From assembly GCF_027579695.1 (NCBI RefSeq), contig NC_083583.1, forward strand, positions 25,749,099 through 25,813,098: a stretch of 64,000 nucleotides of DNA, read 5' to 3'. Position 1 is the stretch's first letter. Every line of letters starts with the position of its first letter. The DNA is from Neoarius graeffei (taxonomy: Eukaryota > Chordata > Actinopteri > Siluriformes > Ariidae). A program made the translations under genes and the position numbers. The notes under the pieces were generated by a model. That model did no database searches and was not told where the DNA came from. It was given only the letters and a program-made list of their open reading frames with translations. Below are positions 45,499-56,290 of the stretch, one piece after another.

Positions 45499-45806
45499 TA
45501 TACACCCACAGTCGATGACTTACCATCTGTTTTCATCTTGAAAAATCCAACAATAGTGGATTGTTTTTTGAAGCTGTCTTCCAATGAGTTCTGAATGTTT
45601 TTCTTCTGTTGGTGGTTACCAAAATTTTGTATGTGCACTGTGCAGCGCTCAATTATGCCCCCACTTCCCCTGTGTCCCCCCTCCATCTTCAGATACTGCA
45701 AGTCAAGTTCCGATCTGTTTCAGTTAGTTGTTTTCTATTCATCTCTTACTTTTTTTGAGGGCGAAAATACCTGGGGCTATAGCCCCGAGACGTAATGACA
45801 CCACTG

Positions 45807-46585
45807 GAATTAGCAAATACACAAAATGTGGTTGAATAGCATCCATGCTAATGGTATGAGGAATAAAGGGCATCCTAATGATCTGTTTGAATAAAAACTA
45901 ATAAGTTCATTTAAATTCAAAATAATTTTACTTTCAATATGTAATGTGGGTACAGAGTTTCAATGTGACCTCATTGGGTCAATATCATAATATAAGTGAA
46001 AATAAAGAAAATAAATGAGAAAACCTACTTTTCTTCTTCCCATAAGCTTCAGAAAATTTGTATGATGCAACTTTCAATTGAACATGTGATTTGTGTTATG
46101 CTCCAAATATGTGTTTAGGTAACAGGGGTAAACGAAGGTTCTGGGACACTAAAATGTAAATTTTTTATTACCTATAATGGATGAGTTGTGGAAAAATTAT
46201 AGAGCAAGCAAGAGCTGTTAAAGTGATTTGCACATTAATTAAAAAAAAAAGAGATTTTCCAAGTATTTTCAAGGTAAACTGTAATTATTGGTAAGGTTAT
46301 ATTAATATTTTAAGTTATTTATCTGAAACATAGGTTACCTTCAACTTTCATGCATATCTTAAATTTATCAGGGTATGTCTGATCACTACTGAAAACACAG
46401 CTGAAGACATTAATACTTGGCTACTGAGTAATCTATAGAAGTTCATCTTCTAACACAGAATCATATAGGGACTGTCAGTAATAGCATTGTGAGTCCAAAC
46501 TCTAACCGAACTACATACATGGCTTCACAAGACTAAAGTTCACAGTGCCCCCTGTCTCCCTCTTATTAAGTTCAGCTGACTTTCG
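45807..46585. other. Intergenic, nothing assigned
   Basis: AT-rich sequence. It contains GTTTAGGTAACAGGGGTAAA near 46111, loosely like the complement of the CAGTCCTGTTAC motif at 42.3-42.6 kb, but no ends were found. Confidence 0.4.
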
Positions 46586-46589
46586 TTAA

Positions 46590-48088
46590 AGCATATATGC
46601 AGAACCATGGCCTCACTTTCGTTTATAAATGCCTTGAGACCTCAAGAATGGCACAGAAATAGTTTTAATTGTTAACAATAAATCTAATATAGTCATTTTT
46701 ACGATTAAAGTGATTCATATAGGTAGCGGTCTGAGTGAATGACCTTGACGTCCGTGATGTCACAGCAGGAAGTCTATCGGTCTCATCGCCATTTCCGCTA
46801 TACTAAAACACAGAGCTGACTGCAACTCCGATCTTCCATTTTGAGCTAATTTATTGCCATGCCATGTAGATGTGTTGCTAGACGGTGCAGCAACATGACA
46901 GAAGGTGGATTTATGTTGCATTCATGGCCCAAGAATGTTCAAACTGCAAAGATTTGGACGGGTTTTGCGAGAAGTTCACAGGCACATTGGGCGCCTACGA
47001 AGTGGTCTCTCCTCTGCTCTGCACATTTTACTCAAGACTCGTACGAGACCTCTGATCTGTTGAGGAGTGTTGGCTATAAGCCCGTATTGAAAGAGGGTGC
47101 AGTACCAACAATTAAAGGAAAAGAAAACTACAAGAAAAGGAAAGTATTTATTTATTTATTTATTTATTTATAAAGGAAAGTAAGTTCAGTTGCACCAGTT
47201 CTCCTGGAGTGTGAGCCGAGGGTTGTTGGTAAAACCCGGGACGGGATATATTATCGCTCGGTCAGTGGCCTCCCTGTGGTTGTTGCTAAAACTGGTGACG
47301 TCCCGTCCCAGGTTTTAGTAATTGTCTGAGGCGAGCAGTAATGGCGGAGTACTCAGTATGGAGAAAATGGAGAATGAGTGGACCAGCCGTCTGATTTCTC
47401 CACTGGATATGCTTGCCTCAGCAGCAATATCTCGCCCTTACGTGGAAGAAGCGAATGAACGGAGAACTGAACGAACAACTGAAAGTCAGATTGTTTCAAA
47501 ACAATAGTCCACAAGATCGGCCTTCAAGAAGCGAGAACACAGACAGATAAGCTCTGACTCTCATTTGTTTACCTGCATTTAGATTAATACATGTAACTTG
47601 TATGGTGTATTTAAATTACTGGTATAAGATCATTTAATTTGCTTCAGAATGTGATTGTCTCAGTTCATCTGATTATTTAATTAGCCTTTTACGTTTTATC
47701 AGTGAAAATGCATGCATGTACATGTATGTTGCATAAGTTATAACACCTATCCTGTTTTAATGAGAGTCAACCCAATCAATGAAGTTAAATCAGTCTTAGT
47801 TGAGCAAGTCGGTAACGGTATTTCTTACTTTGACCATGAATTTTTATTTATATGACTTTGGTTTATAGCTGTCAAAGGTCTTGGCCTTAAAACCGGTTCC
47901 TGCTGTGACGTCATGCACTCAGGGCTGGCTGGCTCAGCGGGGCAGCTCAAATGCCAACTTTGCGGTTGATTTTAACTCTCAAAAATAAATATATTTTTAA
48001 TTCCCATTTATGCAGCATACAAGAGTCAAAGATGGAGATGCTATCCACTCAGAAATTTATTTAAAAATAAAGGTTCTGCGTATCTCCT
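46590..48088 (+). mobile_element. Kolobok-like transposon with THAP domain
   Basis: TTAA flanks both sides (46586-46589 and 48089-48092). The ends AGCATATATGCAGAACC and the complement AGGAGATACGCAGAACC are inverted repeats. Inside, a THAP-domain open frame starts at 46859. TTAA duplication plus a THAP-type transposase is the signature of the Kolobok superfamily. No DDE catalytic region is evident in the remaining kilobase, so the element is probably deleted. Confidence 0.75.
46859..47171 (+). CDS. THAP zinc-finger protein of a transposon (truncated)
   Basis: Encodes a complete THAP DNA-binding domain at residues 3-85. It begins MPCRCVARRCSN with a C-x4-C pair and has HSWPKN, then W and R positions, then LLCSAHF with the C-x2-H pair, and ends GAVPTI, the conserved AVPT box. 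After about 90 residues the frame runs into a (TTTA)n stretch and stops. Homology-like coding (VLLECEPRVVGKTRDGIYYR) may continue after 47180 in another frame. It is flanked by Kolobok-like ends, so I read it as transposase-derived rather than a host THAP gene; a domesticated origin is not excluded. Confidence 0.7.
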
Positions 48089-48092
48089 TTAA

Positions 48093-48956
48093 CTGTTAAT
48101 CAGCAGTGCTACTTAAGCCTCTCCCTCACACACCTTCAGTGCGAAGTACTGTTCTGTGTTTACCCAGTCATACTGAGCTTTTCTTGTTTTCCTGCCTTCC
48201 TCTAGTTTCCTGAACCTTTGCTACATTTACCTCTTTAGTCTGCTCTCTACTATTCTGTTTGCAGATCGACCGACCCCTGCATGCTTTCTATGAGTTTGCT
48301 TACTGATTTGACTACGCTTCCTGTTTGCATCCCCGCTCTCCCCTGCACTTACATCCGTGAGTGCCTGCATTCTGACAGACTGTAGCTTATGAGCAAATGG
48401 TGCCTGGTGATACCACAAATCCAGCCAAAACTAGACTCCTCTCCCTTGTGGTTTTGCACTGTGGGAATAAAGTGCACAGCTATCTTGGGCTCACAGACTT
48501 CAATCATCAAAAACATTCTGAACATATTGCTCCTGTCACAGCAGTACGGTATGTTCAGAATGCAGAGAAAGCCTCAGCTGCCTCGCTCTAATATCTCTCC
48601 AGACATTTTGTTTTTGTTAGTTAATTGTGTTCCTCTGTTCCTCGCAGTTACATAGGCTGTATCACCAGGGCTTGACTGATGCACAGTCTAACCTACTCAG
48701 TAGCCCATGGCCCCAGGTGAAAGGGAGGCCCTAAATTATTCAGAATCTACAAATAAATATTTAGGTTTTTCAGTCTGGCGAGCAGAATGCTTTTAAAGAA
48801 ATATTGCCACTGACTTGGTCAAGTATGCGTCACTGAAACATTAGGGACCACCAATAAAGTGCATTAAAATAGAAAAGTGTATTAAAAAAATTCCCTGATT
48901 TCAGTAGGATTTTGACGCATATGAGCTATAAAATGCAAGCCACTCTAACCCACTGC
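48093..48956. other. Intergenic, nothing assigned
   Basis: Non-repetitive-looking sequence with no credible exon or paired repeat. Confidence 0.4.
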
Positions 48957-49105
48957 TCTGGGTATGTGTGTGCGCTCATTGCTCACTTGTGTGTGCATGT
49001 GAAGGTGTTCACTGCTTCAGATGGGTTAAATGCAGAGGAGGCATTTCACTGCACTTAAGTATGTGCTTGAGTGTCATTAATAAATAAAGGCTTCCCTTTG
49101 ATCCA
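48957..49105 (+). mobile_element. SINE 3' fragment
   Basis: Carries GCTCATTGCTCACTTGTGTG, then CACTGCTTCAGATGGGTTAA and ATGCAGAGGAGGCATTTCAC, the opposite-strand counterpart of the module at 25865-25980. It ends with AATAAATAAAGG. The 5' head is missing. Confidence 0.65.
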
Positions 49106-49304
49106 CAATAAAAAAAAGGAAGAGAATCAGAATGAGTTTATTGCCTACGGAAGCATATTGATGCCACACCAGAAAAAAAAAGAAAAAAAAATCAGTATCA
49201 CATAATAATGTGAAGTTTATTGTTATAACAATATGTTTTTCACATTATAACAATATATTTTCACATTATTACATAATTTTAAACTCATGTTTGAATCTAT
49301 GGTT

Positions 49305-50545
49305 TAAATGAGGTGTGTGGGGAATAAACTGGGCAATGTGGGGAATAAACCGGGTACTAATGTAGGGAATAAACTGGGTAATATAAACGGGGTAATGTGG
49401 GGAATAAACTGGGTAATGTGGGGAATAAACCGGGTAATACGGGAAATAAACTGGGTAATATGGAGGATAAACTGTGGAATATGGAGAATAAACTGGGTAA
49501 TGTGGGGAATAAACTGGGGAATATAGAGGATAAACTGGGTAATGTGGGGAATAAACTGGGTAATGTGGGGAATAAACTGGGTAGTATGGAGAATAAACTG
49601 GGTAGTATGGAGAATAAACTGGGTAATATAAACTGGGTAATATGTAGAATAAACTGGGTAATATGGAGAATAAACTAGGTAGTATGGAGAATAAACTGGA
49701 TAATATGGAGAATAAACTGGGTAATATGGAGGATAAACTGTGGAATATGGAGAATAAACTGGATAATATAAACTGGGTAATATGGAGAATAAACTGGGTA
49801 ATGTGGGGAATAAACTGGGGAATATAGATAATAAATTGGGTAATACGGGAAATAAACTGGGTAATATAAACTGGGTAATATGGAGAATAAACTGGGTAAT
49901 ATGGAGAATAAACTGTAGAATATGGAGAAACTGGGTAGTATAAACTGGGTAATGTGGAGAATAAACTGGGGAATATGGAGAATAAACTGGGGAATATAAA
50001 CTGGGTAATGTGGGGAATAAACTAGGGAATATGGAGAATAAACTTGGGAATATAAACTGGGTAATGTGGGGAATAAACTAGGGAATATGGAGAATAAACT
50101 GGGGAATGTGGAGAATAAACTGGGGAATGTGGAGAATAAACTGAGGAATATAAACTGGGTCATGTGGAGAATAAACTGGGGAATATGGAGAATAAACTGG
50201 GGAATATTAACTGGGTAATGTGGAGAATAAACTGGGGAATATAAACTGGGGAATATGGAGAATAAACTGGGGAATGTGGAGAATAAGCTGGGGAATATAA
50301 ACTGGGGAATATGGAAAATAAACTGGGGAATATAAACTGGGTAATGTGGAGAATAAACTGGGGAATATAAACTGGGTAATGTGGAGAATAAACTGGGGAA
50401 TATAAACTGGGTAATGTGGAGAATAAACTGGGGAATATAAACTGGGTAATGTGGAGAATAAACTGGGGAATATAAACTGGGTAATGTGGAGAATAAACTG
50501 GGGAGAATAAACTGGGTAATGTGGAGAATAAACTGGGGAATATGG
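49305..50545. repeat. 1.24-kb minisatellite, AATAAACTGGG units
   Basis: More than fifty copies of a 12-21 bp unit built on AATAAACTGGGTAATGTGGG, with variants AATATGGAG and AATATAAACTGGG. Towards the right end a higher-order unit of 34 bp (GAATAAACTGGGGAATATAA + ACTGGGTAATGTGGA) repeats several times almost exactly. Long open frames on both strands are by-products of the repeat. The left part is more variable than the right. Confidence 0.95.
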
Positions 50546-50754
50546 CCCATTTACATGTTTTAATCAAGTTCTAGTTCATGCTTGGGTTGAACTGCGCTGA
50601 AGTTGGAAATATATTCGCAGGTTCAAACTTCCTGCATCAATAACTCTTAAACGAAATGCTGTTAAAACACAACCAGTGCCTCTTTCCAAGGCACACAACG
50701 AGCTACAACCTCATTTTCATTGAAACCGGTCTCTGAGCTGGACAAACACCTCCG

Positions 50755-50755
50755 C

Positions 50756-50783
<28 letters not shown>
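50755..50783. repeat. (GT)n microsatellite
   Basis: Fourteen GT units shortly after the minisatellite. Confidence 0.95.
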
Positions 50784-50786
<3 letters not shown>

Positions 50787-51040
50787 CCGGCTGTGAGAGG
50801 AGTGCACAGGAAGTGCACAGGGACCGTCTAAAGAGTGCAAGACCGAAAAGAGACGCCATGAAAACATTCAAAAACTTCACTCTTATTCATTGTAGGTTCC
50901 TGGGAAGTCCAGGTGCTGGAGGATGAAATGAAGAGCCATGTTGATAGAGTCGTCAAATGGTGGATGAGAAACAAACCAACAACAAAAATGGGGAAAAGAA
51001 TGGAATTGGATTTAGAAGAGTAAATTATCCTGCAACTGTC

Positions 51041-52570
51041 AGAAATGGCGAGCTGAGGTGAAGTGAGGACCCAAGAGCAGACTCAGAACAGGCAGTGTAC
51101 AGGGAAGAACTTTTTTAATGAAGAAGTAGAGGGCAGAGGTACAGTAGGGCTCAGGCAAAAAATCAGTGGTCAAAGAACAGGCCAGGAGGTCAAAAACACA
51201 GAGGAGCAGGCAGGCACGGTCAGGGACAAAAACAGGACAGAAAAATCTTCACAAAAACCGAAGAACACAGGAACAAGGGGAATCCAGGCAGAGGAAGCGA
51301 AAACACAATCCAAAAGAACAGGGGCAAAAAACAAGGAACAATTCAGGCAGGGGGAATCAAGAAGACCCAATACCAAAGGGCTGTAACGAGGCAAGGAAAG
51401 TCTCCAAGAGACAGTCCGGCAACTGGGGTAGCTCCAAACAGTTCTTAAAAAGACCCTGTCTGGTGGGAGAGGAGTGATGGGAGAGGAGGGGTAGCAGGTG
51501 TGGGAGTGGCCTTCAGCAAGGCAGTGTGGGAACATTAAAAAAAACACCTCAGCACATAAGCACAAAATAACACAAGTACACTTTACAACATGAAAACACG
51601 GGACTTGAGGGGGGGAAGGGGGCAATCAGGGGTGGGGGGTAAGGGGGGGAGGGGAGGGGAGGAGGTAGAGGTAACCCAGCGCAAGCAAGCAGCTGTCTGC
51701 TCCTGCAGCCATGAGGGCGCTGGTCACGCACCCGCTTGTCACACTGGGGGTGAAAGCGGCGACCGCGGGAAGTGGGGGAAGGAATGCGAGAGCGTCTCAC
51801 AGCAGTGACCTTCAGGGGGAGATGTTGTCCCAGCAACGGCCTTGGCCGAGGCCGGTGCTGTCTCAGGGAGCCGAAAGCAGATAAGAATGGGATTGTTTGG
51901 TCTTGGGGCGAGCAGACGCATTTTTTGCACGTCCACTCTGTCTGTCCATTCTGTCCATTTTGTCCAATTTGGTCTCCGAATCAATCCATTTTCTTTGCAA
52001 AGCCGAAAGCTTCTCCATGATGTCATCCATGTTGCGGTTCAAGTTCTGAATAGCCACAGTCTGAGTACCAACAGCTCTGCCCACTGCTTCAATCATATCG
52101 GGCAGCTTTATGGGGCTTTGAACAGCTGTCACTGTTGTCTGATTTCCTCGATAAACCAGAGCAATGCCTAATCCAATCAGCAAAAGTCCTGTAATCATGG
52201 TTCCGAATAGGTAGATGTCTTCAATGTCCCCCACAGAAAGAATTGCCAGGCACACGACCCACCACTGCTCCCACGTATCCATCGTGTAGCCAGCCGCGAA
52301 CATTCCGGCAGGACAGGCGGGTTCCCCCGAACCCAGGCTTCTCGTTGAGAAAACTGTGTCAATTTCGTTAGGAGACCAGTTTATCAATTCCATGATTTTT
52401 TTTTTTTAGTTTAGAGAGCAGTGCGGAGAGAGTCTCTCAAAAGTATAGACAGACGAGATGAGACAAAGGAGCACAAGTAGGGAAAAAAGGGAGAGGGAGA
52501 GCAAAGAAAATGCGACCACCTTCCGTGAAAGCACGGAGGAAAAAAAAACTTTACTTCCCCTGTGTCCCAT
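51041..52570 (-). mobile_element. Possible retroelement unit carrying an orphan membrane protein
   Basis: The minus strand runs from a pyrimidine-rich leader (about 52570-52400) through a 176-codon open frame (52393-51863). A C/T-rich tract and a 500-bp region resembling a fish LTR or retroelement 3' end follow, with TTTTTAAGAACTG as a possible TATA region. It ends ...TTGGGTCCTCACTTCACC near 51041. No second LTR, target duplication or reverse transcriptase is visible, so the unit's boundaries and class are uncertain. Confidence 0.4.
51863..52393 (-). CDS. Unrecognised 176-residue membrane/coiled-coil protein
   Basis: Begins MELINWSPNEIDTVFSTRSL. Residues 20-40 contain a GEPACPAGMFAAGY segment, and WEQWWVVCLAILSV at 41-54 is hydrophobic. 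A clear membrane helix follows at about 61-81 (YLFGTMITGLLLIGLGIALV), then a positively charged YRG stop. Residues 105-150 have heptad-like hydrophobics (IQNLNRNMDDIMEKLSALQR) suggesting a coiled coil, and the tail is basic. There is no signal peptide. The frame is clean with a purine-poor leader and A-rich sequence right before the ATG. I do not recognise the family. The surroundings suggest it belongs to a repeated element rather than a conserved host gene. A chance frame is unlikely given the membrane/coiled-coil layout. Confidence 0.6.
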   Translation of the reverse strand: MELINWSPNEIDTVFSTRSLGSGEPACPAGMFAAGYTMDTWEQWWVVCLAILSVGDIEDIYLFGTMITGLLLIGLGIALVYRGNQTTVTAVQSPIKLPDMIEAVGRAVGTQTVAIQNLNRNMDDIMEKLSALQRKWIDSETKLDKMDRMDRQSGRAKNASARPKTKQSHSYLLSAP

Positions 52571-52630
52571 TCAGAAGGAGGTGGTGTAAGCAAATGCAAT
52601 TTTATTATTTACAGTATATATGATATTTGC

Positions 52631-53009
52631 TGGCGGCATGGTGGTGTAGTGGTTAGCGCTGTTGCCTCACAGCAAGAAGGTCCGGGTTCGAGCCCCGTGG
52701 CCGACGAGGGCCTTTCTGTGTGGAGTTTGCATGTTCTCCCCGTGTCCGTGTGGGTTTCCTCCGGGTGCTCCGGTTTCCCCCACAGTCCAAAGACATGCAG
52801 GTTAGGTTAACTGGTGACTCTAAATTGACCGTAGGTGTGAATGTGAGTGTGAATGGTTGTCTGTGTCTATGTGTCAGCCCTGTGATGACCTGGCGACTTG
52901 TCCAGGGTGTACCCCGCCTTTCGCCCGTAGTCAGCTGGGATAGGCTCCAGCTTGCCTGCGACCCTGTAGAACAGGATAAAGCGGCTAGAGATAATGAGAT
53001 GAGATGAGA
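52631..53009 (+). mobile_element. tRNA-derived SINE
   Basis: Full-length copy of the main SINE, head GGCGGCATGGTGGTGTAG, tail GATGAGATGAGAT. The target duplication is not obvious. Confidence 0.9.
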
Positions 53010-53149
53010 TAGTACAAGCTTAAATCGTAAAATGTCAGAATTTCATCAGGTGGTCTTCCCAGGTTGCCACATATTTATCCTGTTTTAAAGTCTTGTCTTT
53101 CTGTGTAAAGCTAAAGCAGCAGTCATTTCCACCTGCCTCAATTACTTGG

Positions 53150-53460
53150 TGTGGTATCTGACCAGGTGGGTGGAGCACAGAAGCATGGCAGGCTAGAACT
53201 AAGGTCACAAAAACTCTTTTTATTACTTGCTTTTCAGCTTTCCACACTCTCCCAGCCACACATGCACACACACAAGTGTTCTGGTTGGGGAGAGAGAGCT
53301 CCCTTTCTCTGCTTTCTCTCTCTCCTTTTAAAGGGCATGGTCACTGGGGAAGACACACAAACACGTTAATTCCCATCAGGTGCAATGATTCCACCACTTA
53401 CCTTCCCTGACTCCGCCCTCCATTCACAGACCACCGCTTGGCCACACCCCCGCTGCTACA
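53150..53460 (-). repeat. 3' LTR
   Basis: 311 bp, TGTGGTATCTGACC at the low-coordinate edge and ...CCGCTGCTACA at the other. It differs from its partner by about fifteen substitutions and three short indels. A minus-strand AATAAA (plus-strand TTTTTATTA) is near 53217. The minus-strand sequence next to it inside the element, GGCGGTGGGGGTA, is the likely polypurine tract. Confidence 0.93.
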
Positions 53461-53479
53461 TACCCCCACCGCCTGACTC

Positions 53480-54238
53480 AGGCCAGGGAGCTGCTGTCCG
53501 GCCTGTAGCCGACCCCCCCCCTTGACAGGAGAGAAAATCCGCCACGACTATCTGCGCCCCCGGCCTGTGGACCACCTCAAATTTAAACAGCTGGAGTGCC
53601 AGATACCAACGGGTGATCGGCGTGTTGGCATCCTTCATGTGGTGGAGCCACTGCAGGGGTGTGTGGTCCGAACAGAGGGTGAAAGGGCACCCCAGCAGGT
53701 AGTAGCAGAGGGCGAGGACCGCCCACTTGATGGCGAGGCATCCCTTTTCATTTGTGCTGTACCGGCCCTCACGCACCGACAGCTTCCGGCTGATGTACAG
53801 CACTGGACGGTCCTCCCCCTCCACCTGCTGGGACAGAACAGCCCCCAGCCCTCTGTCCGACGCATCCGTCTGCAAAATAAAGGGGAGAGAAAAGTCAGGG
53901 GAGTGTAACAGTGGCCCCCCACACAGTGCAGCCTTTACCTCCGAGAAAGCCCGCTGGCATTGCTCCATCCACTGGACCGGATCTGGTGCTCCCTTTTTAG
54001 TGAGATCAGTCAGCGGGCTGGTGACGTCCGAATAATTAGGTATAAACCTACGATAGTAGCCAGCCAGCCCCAGGAACTGTCTCACTCCCTTTTTGGTCTT
54101 GGGCCTCGGGCAGGCCGCAATTGCTGCTGTCTTATTAATTTGGGGAGCACCTGCCCATTGCCCAAGTGGAAACCCAGATACCGTACTTCCACCCACCCAA
54201 TCGCACACTTCTTTGGGTTGGCTGTGAGACCCGCTCAC
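53480..54238 (-). pseudogene. Gypsy RT C-terminal part and RNase H
   Basis: Minus-strand frame with the RT thumb/connection motif GVRQFLGLAGYYRRFIPNYS, then RNase H with LQTDASDRGLGAVLSQ, YSTNEKGCLAIKWAV and FTLCSDHTPLQWLHHM. The frame is open across this part. It ends near 53480 close to the polypurine tract. Catalytic RNase H residues (D of TDAS, E of NEKGCLA, D of CSDHTPL) are present. Confidence 0.9.
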
Positions 54239-55085
54239 CTCAGCGACCTAAGGACGGCCCTTAGGTGTTCCAAGTGCTGCGGCCAGTCATTACTGTAAAT
54301 AATAATGTCGTCCAATTAGGTGGCCACGTAGGTGGTGTGGGGGCGGAGGACCCTATCCATGAGCCGCTGGAATGTAGCAGGCGCCCCAAACAGCCCAAAA
54401 GGAAGTGTGACGAACTGGTGTAAGCCAAACAGTGTGGAAAAGGCTGTTTTCTCTCGGGATAGCGGAGTCAAGGGGATCTGCCAATATCCCTTTGTCAAAT
54501 CCAGTGTCGAATAAAAACGAGCCATGCCTAGTCAATCGAGCAACTTGCCAATACGAGGCATTGGGTATGCATCAAATTTAGACACCACATTGACTTTTCT
54601 ATATTCCACACAGAACCGGATCGACCCATCGGCCTTGGGAACCAAGGCCACCAGGCTGCTCCAGTCGCTCTGGGACTCCTCGACGATGCCCATTTTGAGC
54701 ATGGCCTCGAGTTCTTCCCAAACCACCTTTTTTTTGTGTTTGGGCAGTCTGTAAGGGTGGCTGCACATTACTACCCCCGGGGGCGTCTCAATGTGGTGTT
54801 CTATGAGGTGCGCCCGGGCAGCGGCGAGAACATGTCAGAAAATTCTGTTTGCAACTGGGCGACCTCCGTGAGCTGGGTCGGGGAGAGGTGGTCTCCACAG
54901 GGGACCGGAGCAGTGGGCCATGTCAATTTTCTTTTTTGAACCTCCGGCCCCAGCTCTGCCTTCTCCAGAACCACCGACACCAACACCACGGGGACCTCCT
55001 CATTCCAAAGTTTTAGTAGATTGAGGTGGTATATCTGTAACGCCCCACCCCTGTCTGTTTGCCTCACCTCATAGTCGATGTCCCC
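54239..55085 (-). pseudogene. Gypsy reverse transcriptase, broken
   Basis: RT palm and fingers in several frames: YRLPKHKKKVVWEELEAML, SLVALVPKADGSIRFCVEYR, TLDLTKGYWQIPL and FGAPATFQRLMDRVL. In-frame stops occur near 54531 (between KLLD and LGMARF) and near 54320. The latter falls exactly one codon before LDD of the catalytic motif, at the place of the tyrosine normally found there. The gene therefore cannot give active enzyme. Confidence 0.9.
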
Positions 55086-56290
55086 GACTCACCGTGTGAC
55101 CTCAAAGGGTCCTTGCCACCTGGCGATCAATTTGGAGCTCGATGTGGGCAACAGCATGAGTACTTTATCTCCCAGTGTGAATTCCTTAAGGCGCATGCCC
55201 CTGTCGTACAGACGGACTTGACGTTCTTGGGCCTGCCGCAAATTCTCCTGGGTAAGGTGCGTGAGGGTGTGGAGTTTGGCGCGCAGGTCGATAACGTATT
55301 GAATTTCGTTTTTACTGGTCAAAGGTCCCTCCTCCCAATTTTCCCGTAGCACATCCAGAATGCCACGCGGCTTACGCCCATATAATAATTCGAACGGGGA
55401 GAACCCCGTGGAGGCTTGTGGGACCTCTTGCACTGCGAATAATAGGGGCTCGAGCCATTTATCCCAGTTGCGTGCGTCTTCGCTTACAAATTTTCTAAGT
55501 GTTTTTGAGGGTGCGATTAAACCGTTCAACTAAGCCATCCGTTTGTGGGTGATAAACGCTGGTGCGGATAGGCTTAATTCCCAGTAACCCATACAGTTCG
55601 CGCACTGTGCGTGATATAAACGTAGTGCCTTGATCAGTCAGAATCTCTTTGGGGATTCCGACTCGGGAGATGTGGAAGAGCGCTTCTGTAATACTATGTG
55701 CTGAAATATTGTGAAGAGGCACTGCTTCCGGATATCGCGTTGCATAGTCCATAGTCTAAAATAAAGCGATATCCTCGTGTTGACTGATCTAATGGCCCGA
55801 CGAGATCCATCCCAATTCTTTTGAATGGGGTCTCGATTAATGGCAGAGGGCGCAAAGGCGCTTTTGGAATGGCCATGGGATTTACTAACTGGCATTTGCA
55901 GCATGCTGTACACCACCTACGTACATCACCACGAATCCCTGGCCAATAGAACCAGGCCATTATTTGGGCTAGTGCCTTATCCTGCCCTAAGTGTCCAGCC
56001 ATGGGATTAAAGTGAGCCTCCTGGAATATAAATTCCCGGCAGCTCTTTGGGATTAAAAGCTGAGTTATTTGTTCCTTAGTTTGAGTGTCCTGCGTCACTC
56101 GGTATAATCTATCCTTAATAACAGAAAAATAGGGGAAGGATGGGGTGGTGTTTGGCTGGAGAGTTTGACCATCGATTACACTCACTTGGTCAAACACATG
56201 CCGCAGAGTCTCGTCTCGCAACTGCTCTAATGGGAAATCTGCGAGGGATTCCCTGAGAGAGGGAGGAGGAGCATGCTGGTCCTCACTCTG
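55086..56290 (-). pseudogene. Gypsy integrase, lying upstream of RT
   Basis: The zinc-binding part includes AHFNPMAGHLGQDKALAQ, WFYWPGIRGDV and CTACCKCQ. The catalytic core follows with GMDLVGPL (first Asp), LTDQGTTF (second Asp) and YHPQTDGLVERFNRTLK (Glu). The C-terminal part has LYGRKPRG and WQGPFEVTR, the GPY/F-type module, then YEVRQTDRGG. Frameshifts occur near 55755 and 55505. Confidence 0.92.

Larger units (their letters stand above)
43470..45806 (-). mobile_element. hAT 5' part, split by a Tc1
   Basis: The end at 45806 reads CAGTGGTGTCATTACGTCTC on the minus strand, a hAT-type 5' terminus. Downstream on the minus strand come codons for SLEDSFKKQSTIVGFFK, the basic/aromatic N-terminal motif of some hAT transposases. 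After the Tc1 insertion, a possible second exon lies near 43520-43470 (DTTNELLQSTEPEDTGE). The remainder of the transposase is not present. Confidence 0.5.

Noticed and set aside
49305..50545. CRISPR-like array
   Set aside because: Units are contiguous without unique spacers, lengths vary and the genome is that of an animal; it is a minisatellite.
49675..50550. A 291-codon minus-strand frame rich in Pro, Tyr, Phe and Ser
   Set aside because: It lies wholly in the minisatellite, repeats with the DNA units, and is matched by an open frame on the other strand; the frame is a product of the repeat.
51063..51477. Plus-strand frames rich in Lys, Gln and Glu
   Set aside because: Low-complexity translations of the A/G-rich strand of a probable retroelement end, opposite the orphan gene's downstream region.
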